The notes beneath the pieces were generated by a model that did no database searches, had not been told where the DNA came from, and saw nothing but the letters and a program-made list of their open reading frames with translations. DNA of 6,415 nt from Anaerolineales bacterium (lineage in GTDB: Bacteria > Chloroflexota > Anaerolineae > Anaerolineales > UBA11858), in contig WFTY01000433.1 in assembly GCA_015485245.1 (NCBI GenBank), positions 1 to 6,415 of the forward strand. Reading direction: 5' to 3'. Shown one piece after another: positions 1 to 3,978 of this stretch. Each line of letters starts with the position of its first letter. Position 1 is the first letter of the stretch. The position numbers and the translations under genes are program-made.

Positions 1-126
1 ACCGTTTTTGTGGACACCTTTATCGACAGCGATCGCGGCTATTACCCACGCATCGGGTTGCTGGATCGGCGCTTTAATCCCCGTCCCGCGTTCTACGCGT
101 TGAAGCTGGCTGCGCTGGCAGAGTGA
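1..126 (+). CDS. C-terminal end of a probable glycoside-hydrolase-like protein (5' truncated)
   Basis: Frame 1 is open from the window edge to a TGA at 124-126 and gives 41 residues. The tail contains DSDRGYYPRIGLLDRRFNPRP followed by a short Leu/Ala-rich helix. From memory, this DRGY-PR-GL-DRRFNPRP pattern is typical of the last strand and helix of (beta/alpha)8-barrel sugar hydrolases and related glycosyl-hydrolase-like proteins; I cannot assign a family from it. No catalytic residue can be identified because the body lies outside the window. The next gene starts 32 nt downstream, which suggests a shared transcript. It could instead be any barrel enzyme with the same tail; that it is a real coding end is well supported by the uninterrupted frame and the downstream gene spacing. 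Confidence 0.6.
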   Translation, partial: TVFVDTFIDSDRGYYPRIGLLDRRFNPRPAFYALKLAALAE

Positions 127-158
127 GTTGCAGCCTCTTGGTGAAAGGATGGCTTTGA

Positions 159-347
159 ATGGATGTGAAACGTCTGCTCCTCGATTTCTTGTATTTGTTT
201 TTGCTGGCGCTTGTGGTTGTCTCCGCTGTCGTTTATCTCTGGGGGATGATTTTTGGTGGCGCGGGGGCTGTGAAATGGGCTGTCTCGTTCCCGCTGGCTG
301 TCATCCTGGGGGCTGCCCTGGCCTGGTCGCACAGCACAAGGCGATAA
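159..347 (+). CDS. Small two-helix membrane protein, function unknown (62 aa)
   Basis: I do not recognise this protein. The ATG at 159 has AAAGGA at 144-149 with about 9 nt spacing. The product has a short basic N-terminus (MDVKR), a long hydrophobic segment at about residues 6-34 rich in Leu and Val, a Gly/Ala turn (GGAGAVK) at about 33-39, and a second hydrophobic segment at about 40-57. It ends in a short polar, basic tail (SHSTRR). That predicts a hairpin membrane protein with both ends probably cytoplasmic (positive-inside rule). There is no signal-peptide cleavage motif or metal-binding motif. It sits between the hydrolase tail and the metallo-beta-lactamase-fold gene, whose start lies 1 or 10 nt after this stop, so translation of the two is probably coupled. 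An overlapping frame starting at ATG 149 or earlier is Cys-rich and less protein-like, so I prefer this frame. Confidence 0.65.
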   Translation: MDVKRLLLDFLYLFLLALVVVSAVVYLWGMIFGGAGAVKWAVSFPLAVILGAALAWSHSTRR

Positions 348-357
348 GGTGTCTGCG

Positions 358-1203
358 ATGAAAACGCGAGTGATTTTGCTGGGCACGGGAAATCCGAACC
401 CCGATCCTCGGCATCAAGGCTGTGCGTTGCTGATCCTGGTGGGGGAGAGGCCCTACGTCGTAGATTTTGGCACCGGGTTGATCCGCCAGGCGGCCGCGCT
501 GACGCCAGAGTATGGCGGCCCCCTTGAAGAGCTGGACATCGCCAATCTCAAAACGGCTTTTTTGACTCACCTGCACTCGGATCATACTATTGGATATCCT
601 GATTTGATCCTCACGCCGTGGGTGATGGGGCGTGAAGCGCCTTTGGATGTGTATGGCCCTGAAGGGATCGTGGAAATGACGGAGCGGGTGTTGGAGGCGT
701 ATCGTCCGGATATTTATTATCGGGTGTATGGTTTGGAGCCGACGAACGATCAGGGTTGGCGCGTCAACGCGCATGTGATTGCTGAAGGGGAAATTTATGC
801 CGACGAGTTTGTCTCTGTTGAGGCCTTCCTGGTGCGTCATGGCAGCTGGCCGAATGCTTATGGCTTTCGCTTTACTACGCCCGATAAGACGATTGTTATC
901 TCCGGGGATACTGCTCCGTGCGAGAATGTGCTGCGTTACGCTCAAGGGGCGGATATTCTGATCCATGATGTCTATTGCAAGCGCACTTTCGACGAGCGGG
1001 ACGCGATTTGGCAGCAGTATCACTCCACTCATCATACCTCCACCTGCGAGCTGGCCGAAATCGCCGCCAGCGCCCGGCCGGGCTTGCTGATTCTGTATCA
1101 CACCCTGTTTTGGGGAGCGAGCGAACAGGAACTCCTGGCCGAGATCGCGCAGGGGTATGATGGGCCGGTGGTTGTCGGGGAAGATTTGCAGATTTACGAG
1201 TGA
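358..1203 (+). CDS. RNase Z-like metallo-beta-lactamase-fold hydrolase
   Basis: The predicted product is a cytoplasmic two-metal hydrolase of 281 residues. It opens with strand-glycine motif MKTRVILLGTGNPNPDP, as in RNase Z/AtsA-type members. The zinc motif HLHSDH lies at about residues 71-76 (His71, His73, Asp75, His76). Further probable metal ligands are His161 (VRHGSWP), Asp184 (ISGDTAP) and His248 (LILYHTLFWG); HHTST at about 225-229 matches the conserved histidine region before the last helix. No signal peptide is seen. It lacks the HFSxRY ending and an obvious exosite arm of true tRNase Z, so I do not call it rnz; an AtsA-like or general phosphodiesterase/hydrolase role is possible and the substrate is unknown. 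The start is ambiguous: ATG 358 has AAGGTG at 346-351 (6-nt spacing), while in-frame GTG 349 has AAGGCG at 338-343 and would add three residues. I chose ATG because MKTRVILLGTG is the usual family beginning. Confidence 0.9.
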   Translation: MKTRVILLGTGNPNPDPRHQGCALLILVGERPYVVDFGTGLIRQAAALTPEYGGPLEELDIANLKTAFLTHLHSDHTIGYPDLILTPWVMGREAPLDVYGPEGIVEMTERVLEAYRPDIYYRVYGLEPTNDQGWRVNAHVIAEGEIYADEFVSVEAFLVRHGSWPNAYGFRFTTPDKTIVISGDTAPCENVLRYAQGADILIHDVYCKRTFDERDAIWQQYHSTHHTSTCELAEIAASARPGLLILYHTLFWGASEQELLAEIAQGYDGPVVVGEDLQIYE

Positions 1204-1211
1204 TTGCGCAT

Positions 1212-1234
1212 AGCCATTTGAGGCTCTTTTTATT
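1212..1234 (+). terminator. Weak candidate intrinsic terminator after the metallo-hydrolase gene
   Basis: AGCC (1212-1215) and GGCT (1222-1225) form a 4-bp stem around a 6-nt loop, followed by CTTTTTATT. The T-run is right for an intrinsic terminator but the stem is short, so at most partial termination is expected before the alpha/beta-hydrolase gene at 1252. It could equally be chance in an AT-rich gap. Confidence 0.25.
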
Positions 1235-1251
1235 CATCCAAGGAGTGAAGC

Positions 1252-2046
1252 ATGCAACCAAAACTGGAGATTATAACCAGGAAGCCAGATGTCGAGACAG
1301 GGAAAGCGCCGCTGCTGTTTGTCCACGGGATGTGGCACGGCGCCTGGTGCTGGGCAGAGCGCTTTCTGCCGTATTTCGCGCGAAAAGGGCACACTGCCTG
1401 GGCGCTGAGTCTGCGCGGCCATGGCGAAAGCGAGGGCCGGGAGCGCTTGCGCTGGACATCGCTGGCGGAATACGTCGTGGACCTGGAGGCCGTTGTGGAG
1501 CAGATCGGCGCCCCCGCGGTACTGATCGGGCATTCGATGGGGGGCATGGTGGTGCAAAAGTATCTTGAAGAGCACACCGCTCCCGGCGCGGTTTTGCTGG
1601 CCTCGGTGCCGCCGGCTGGGCTGTTGGCGGCTACGCTGCGCGTGGCCCGGCAACAACCGTTGACTTTTCTGAAGGTCAACCTCACGTTGAGTCTGTATCC
1701 GGTGATCGGAACGCCGGAAAAGTGCAGGCGATTCCTGTTTTCGGAGAACCTGGATCGGGCGTTGGCGGAGGAGTACTTTGCGCGCATGCAGGATGAATCC
1801 TATCGGGCGTATATGGATATGGTGCTCTTGAACCTGCCCCGGCCAACCAAGGGGAAAACCCCTATGCTGGTCCTGGGAGCGGAGGCCGACGAGGCGATTA
1901 CCGTTGATGAGGTGTATGCCACGGCGCGCGCGTATGGTGTGGAAGCCGAGATCTTCCCGGCGATGGCACATGATATGATGCTGGAACCTGGCTGGGAAGC
2001 TGTGGCTGAGCGGATCCTGGCCTGGCTGGAGGCGGAAGGCTTGTAA
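1252..2046 (+). CDS. Alpha/beta-hydrolase-fold enzyme (esterase/lysophospholipase-like)
   Basis: The 264-residue product has the typical layout of a soluble alpha/beta hydrolase. The oxyanion-hole strand FVHGMWHGAWCW lies at about residues 23-34, with His-Gly at 25-26. Ser95 is the nucleophile in the GHSMG elbow (93-97). Asp213 in LVLGAEADEAIT is the probable acid and His240 in PAMAHDMM the base. The stretch at about 120-200 should be the helical cap that shapes the substrate pocket. Length fits the family (about 250-300). RGHGES at about 55-60 is also a conserved family segment. No signal peptide or lipobox is visible, so it is probably cytoplasmic. ATG 1252 has a strong AAGGAG at 1240-1245 with 6-nt spacing. 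The natural substrate cannot be read from sequence; esterase, lipase-like, haloperoxidase-like and C-C hydrolase members all share these motifs. It is 48 nt downstream of the metallo-hydrolase gene, probably in the same transcript. Confidence 0.9.
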   Translation: MQPKLEIITRKPDVETGKAPLLFVHGMWHGAWCWAERFLPYFARKGHTAWALSLRGHGESEGRERLRWTSLAEYVVDLEAVVEQIGAPAVLIGHSMGGMVVQKYLEEHTAPGAVLLASVPPAGLLAATLRVARQQPLTFLKVNLTLSLYPVIGTPEKCRRFLFSENLDRALAEEYFARMQDESYRAYMDMVLLNLPRPTKGKTPMLVLGAEADEAITVDEVYATARAYGVEAEIFPAMAHDMMLEPGWEAVAERILAWLEAEGL

Positions 2047-2108
2047 GGGAAGCGCATCTGTATAGGCAGTCAAACCGCGCGTTACGTTGGTGATTGCGGA
2101 ATCAGCGT

Positions 2109-2120
2109 CCTGCCGGCAGG
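2109..2120. repeat. 12-bp perfect palindrome CCTGCCGGCAGG
   Basis: The two 6-bp arms meet with no spacer in the 285-nt intergenic stretch before the cyclopropane synthase gene. With no loop it is a poor RNA hairpin, so a DNA-binding site or chance in GC-rich sequence are the readings. It lies about 110 bp upstream of the putative promoter. Confidence 0.3.
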
Positions 2121-2199
2121 GGGCATAGCGAAGTGCCGCACGGGGCGCTGTTTGCATTTAATGGCGAAAGGGATACGCCAAAGTGCCTGGGTCTGAATA

Positions 2200-2211
2200 C
2201 GCAATTTTGCG
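2200..2211. promoter_or_regulatory. Short inverted repeat CGCAA-TT-TTGCG beside the putative cfa promoter
   Basis: Arms CGCAA (2200-2204) and TTGCG (2207-2211) flank a TT centre, and CTTTTGATTG follows. It ends three bases before the candidate -35 element, a place where an operator would act. As RNA it would form only a 4-bp stem with a 4-nt loop, so a weak terminator for the upstream genes is a poorer alternative. No regulator family is indicated. Confidence 0.25.
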
Positions 2212-2213
2212 CT

Positions 2214-2241
2214 TTTGATTGACCGCGCCGGGGGGTATATT
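2214..2241 (+). promoter_or_regulatory. Putative sigma-70-type promoter for the cyclopropane synthase gene
   Basis: TTTGAT (2214-2219) and TATATT (2236-2241) are separated by 16 bp. The -10 is close to consensus while the -35 is weak. The predicted RNA start near 2248 leaves a leader of roughly 85 nt before ATG 2332. A GC-rich spacer with a run of six G bases precedes the -10. This rests only on consensus matching, with no second line of evidence. Confidence 0.35.
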
Positions 2242-2319
2242 GTAGAAGCGAGGATTTTCTGTTAATTGGAGAACAACAATTCGTCAGCAGCGCGGTTGGA
2301 TGCGCAGGCTGACGCTTGG

Positions 2320-2326
2320 AAAGGAG
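2320..2326 (+). promoter_or_regulatory. Shine-Dalgarno AAAGGAG fixing the cfa start at ATG 2332
   Basis: AAAGGAG ends 5 nt before ATG 2332. The frame is open back to TTG 2266, which has only a distant AGGA at 2251-2254, so the ATG is the better start. Confidence 0.7.
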
Positions 2327-2331
2327 CTGCC

Positions 2332-3657
2332 ATGCATGCTGCTACTTCCGCCAGTGGCGACAAAGCGCTTGTCGCGACAAAGGCGTTAATCGATCAATTT
2401 TTTGGCCGTTTTGGACATCGGGATTTCGCTGTGCGTTTATGGAACGGTGAAGTCTTGCCGGCGGATACCACGCCAGCGACCTTCACCCTGGGACTTAACC
2501 ATCCGGGGGCACTGCGTTGTATGTTCCGGCTGCCTTTGGAGCTTTCTTTGGGGGAAGCCTTCATTTATGGCGACTTTGACATTGATGGCGATATCTTCGC
2601 CGCGGTGGCCTGGATGGACGCGTTCAGTCGATCTCCTTTTTCAAAAAAGGACTTCTGGCGACTCCTGCGTCAGATCAAGGCGTTGCCGCTCGAGCGTACA
2701 CAGCGGGATCAGGGCCGCGGGCCGGCGCGCCTCACCGGGCGGCGGCATTCGCCTTCCCGCGATCGCGCTGCCATTACCTATCATTACGATGTCGGCAACG
2801 CGTTTTATCGCCTGTGGCTTGACCGCTGGATGACCTATTCTTGTGCTTATTTCGTCACCGGCGAAGAAGACCTGGATACCGCTCAGGAACAGAAGTATGA
2901 GCACATCTGCCGGAAGCTGCGCCTGCGCCCCGGCGAGCGTTTGTTGGATATCGGCTGCGGTTGGGGCGGCCTGGTCATCTACGCGGTCAAGAAGTATGGC
3001 GTGCGTGCGGTTGGCGTCACGCTGAGCGAAAAACAGCGCGAGTATGCGGCCCAGCGGATCGCCGAGGCGGGCTTGCAGGGGCGCGCAGAAGTGCGCTTGC
3101 AGGATTACCGCGACCTGGCTGACGAAAGCTTCGACAAAATCGTCAGCGTTGGGATGTTCGAGCATGTTGGCCGTGATCACCTGCCGGAGTATTTTGCCCA
3201 CACTTTTCGTTTGCTGAAACCGGGGGCCTTGTTCCTCAATCACGGGATTTCGCGGCGACCTCGTCGGAAAGCGCGTGGCTGGCGCGCGCTGATCGAGCGA
3301 CGCGTCCTGGGGGCGAACGATTTTATTCAGCGCTATGTGTTCCCGGATGGCGAGTTGGTGCCGGTGAGCGAGGTCAACCTGTTTGCCGAAGAGGCAGGCT
3401 TTGAGGTGCGCGATGTGGAGAATCTGCGCGAGCATTACGCTCTCACTCTGCAGCACTGGGTGCGTCGCCTGCAATCCCGCTGGGACGAAGCCGTTCAGGC
3501 TTCTGACGAGGTGACCGCGCGCATCTGGCGCCTTTACATGGCTGCTTCGGCGTACGGGTTCGATATCGGCAACATTAACGTCAATCAGACGCTGTTGCTC
3601 AAAGCTGTCCCTGGTCAGCGTCACCTCCCCTGGACGCGCTCAGACCTGTACGCTTGA
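2332..3657 (+). CDS. cfa: Cyclopropane-fatty-acid-phospholipid synthase
   Basis: The enzyme adds a methylene group from S-adenosylmethionine across the cis double bond of unsaturated acyl chains in membrane phospholipids, acting at the inner face of the membrane. The 441-residue product has an N-terminal domain (about 1-130), then YHYDVGNAFYRLWLD and a Rossmann methyltransferase domain with SAM motif LLDIGCGWGG at about residues 204-213. By analogy with the E. coli enzyme the active-site set is present: Cys171 (YSCAYF), Glu277 (MFEHVG), His304 and Ile306 (NHGI), Tyr369 (EHYALTLQHW). It is longer than the 382-residue E. coli protein, mostly at the N-terminus and in an Arg-rich linker at about 120-145, as in many other bacterial members. 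No transmembrane helix is seen; binding to lipid is peripheral. It has its own candidate promoter and no partner gene. An S-adenosylmethionine-dependent fatty-acid methyltransferase with another product (for example 10-methyl) is a less likely alternative. Confidence 0.95.
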   Translation: MHAATSASGDKALVATKALIDQFFGRFGHRDFAVRLWNGEVLPADTTPATFTLGLNHPGALRCMFRLPLELSLGEAFIYGDFDIDGDIFAAVAWMDAFSRSPFSKKDFWRLLRQIKALPLERTQRDQGRGPARLTGRRHSPSRDRAAITYHYDVGNAFYRLWLDRWMTYSCAYFVTGEEDLDTAQEQKYEHICRKLRLRPGERLLDIGCGWGGLVIYAVKKYGVRAVGVTLSEKQREYAAQRIAEAGLQGRAEVRLQDYRDLADESFDKIVSVGMFEHVGRDHLPEYFAHTFRLLKPGALFLNHGISRRPRRKARGWRALIERRVLGANDFIQRYVFPDGELVPVSEVNLFAEEAGFEVRDVENLREHYALTLQHWVRRLQSRWDEAVQASDEVTARIWRLYMAASAYGFDIGNINVNQTLLLKAVPGQRHLPWTRSDLYA

Positions 3658-3736
3658 TGTTCGTTTTCCCTTGATTTGGATGGATTTCCATATAGGCCAG
3701 TTGGCTCATTTTGTTGTAGGCGATACTGCTTATGAC

Positions 3737-3750
3737 GCCATAGGCCATAG
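3737..3750. repeat. Tandem GCCATAG repeat (2 x 7 bp) with a related upstream copy
   Basis: GCCATAG occurs twice back to back at 3737-3743 and 3744-3750. The overlapping octamer ATAGGCCA at 3740-3747 also occurs at 3692-3699, 48 bp upstream. These lie in the gap before the metal-ATPase operon. They may be binding half-sites or chance. Confidence 0.3.
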
Positions 3751-3779
3751 AGCGCTAACCGAAATGGTGTGATCCTGCT

Positions 3780-3822
3780 ATATTTCATTGCGACGCACCT
3801 CAGGTGCGTGATGCGGAAATAT
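3780..3822. promoter_or_regulatory. 43-bp nested dyad upstream of the metal-ATPase operon (candidate operator or leader hairpin)
   Basis: The inner part is a perfect 17-bp palindrome: ACGCACCT (3793-3800), central C at 3801, AGGTGCGT (3802-3809). Outer arms ATATTTC (3780-3786) and GAAATAT (3816-3822) are exactly complementary and share the same centre at 3801, with 6-nt unpaired segments between inner and outer arms. A TATATT hexamer at 3779-3784 overlaps the left outer arm and could be a -10, but I see no good -35 at 16-18 bp. The dyad ends 30 bp before the microprotein start. The symmetry suits a dimeric repressor or activator; with a 1-nt centre the inner part would lose a base pair or more to form an RNA loop. 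No T-run follows, so it is not an intrinsic terminator. It does not match the CueR, CsoR or CopY sites I know. Confidence 0.5.
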
Positions 3823-3838
3823 GTAGTCAACCAGAAGT

Positions 3839-3845
3839 AAAGGAG
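3839..3845 (+). promoter_or_regulatory. Shine-Dalgarno AAAGGAG of the 41-codon microprotein gene
   Basis: A near-perfect site 7 nt before ATG 3853. It is the main evidence that this very short frame is translated. Confidence 0.75.
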
Positions 3846-3852
3846 TGTGCTC

Positions 3853-3978
3853 ATGGTGACGACGTGGATTATTCTGACGCTTGCAGCTTTGCTGGGTTTA
3901 GCCACCCTGCAGAAGGCTGGAAAAACTGCGCAGGCTACCCTGGCTTTGCGTACGGAAATCCGAAGGGAGAATAAGTGA
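3853..3978 (+). CDS. Single-helix membrane microprotein coupled to the metal ATPase (41 aa), unknown
   Basis: I do not recognise this protein. The frame runs from ATG 3853 to TGA 3976-3978 and encodes 41 residues. Residues about 4-20 (TWIILTLAALLGLATLQ) form one hydrophobic helix. The rest (KAGKTAQ...RTEIRRENK) is polar, strongly basic and likely an amphipathic cytoplasmic helix. There is no Cys or His; the only Met is the initiator, so direct copper binding by thiol or thioether is unlikely. Support for it being real is the AAAGGAG site and the one-base overlap of its TGA with the ATPase ATG (TGATG), which implies translational coupling. By analogy with small membrane subunits that accompany P-type ATPases, it might stabilise or tune the pump; that is inference only. 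It could also be a leader peptide whose translation opens the ATPase start. Confidence 0.65.
   Translation: MVTTWIILTLAALLGLATLQKAGKTAQATLALRTEIRRENK

Noticed and set aside
128..361. An alternative + frame giving a 77-residue Cys-rich product
   Set aside because: It overlaps the membrane-protein frame, has no convincing SD site, and its Cys/Gly/Trp-rich composition looks like an out-of-frame reading.
2219..2241. TTGACC (2219-2224) as the -35 for TATATT (2236-2241)
   Set aside because: The spacer would be only 11 bp, too short for a sigma-70-type promoter; TTTGAT at 2214 with 16 bp fits better.
2266..2331. A 22-residue N-terminal extension of cfa from TTG 2266
   Set aside because: The internal ATG 2332 has an ideally placed AAAGGAG, while the TTG has only a distant weak site. 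The extension cannot be fully excluded.
2641..3624. A 327-codon minus-strand open frame opposite cfa
   Set aside because: It is a shadow of the cyclopropane synthase frame, which carries all family motifs.
3680..3716. Terminator after cfa from ATGGA-TT-TCCAT (3680-3691) or GCCA-GT-TGGC with the following T-rich stretch
   Set aside because: Stems are 4-5 bp with 2-nt loops, which cannot close sterically without losing pairs, and the T-run is broken. I see no convincing terminator in this gap.
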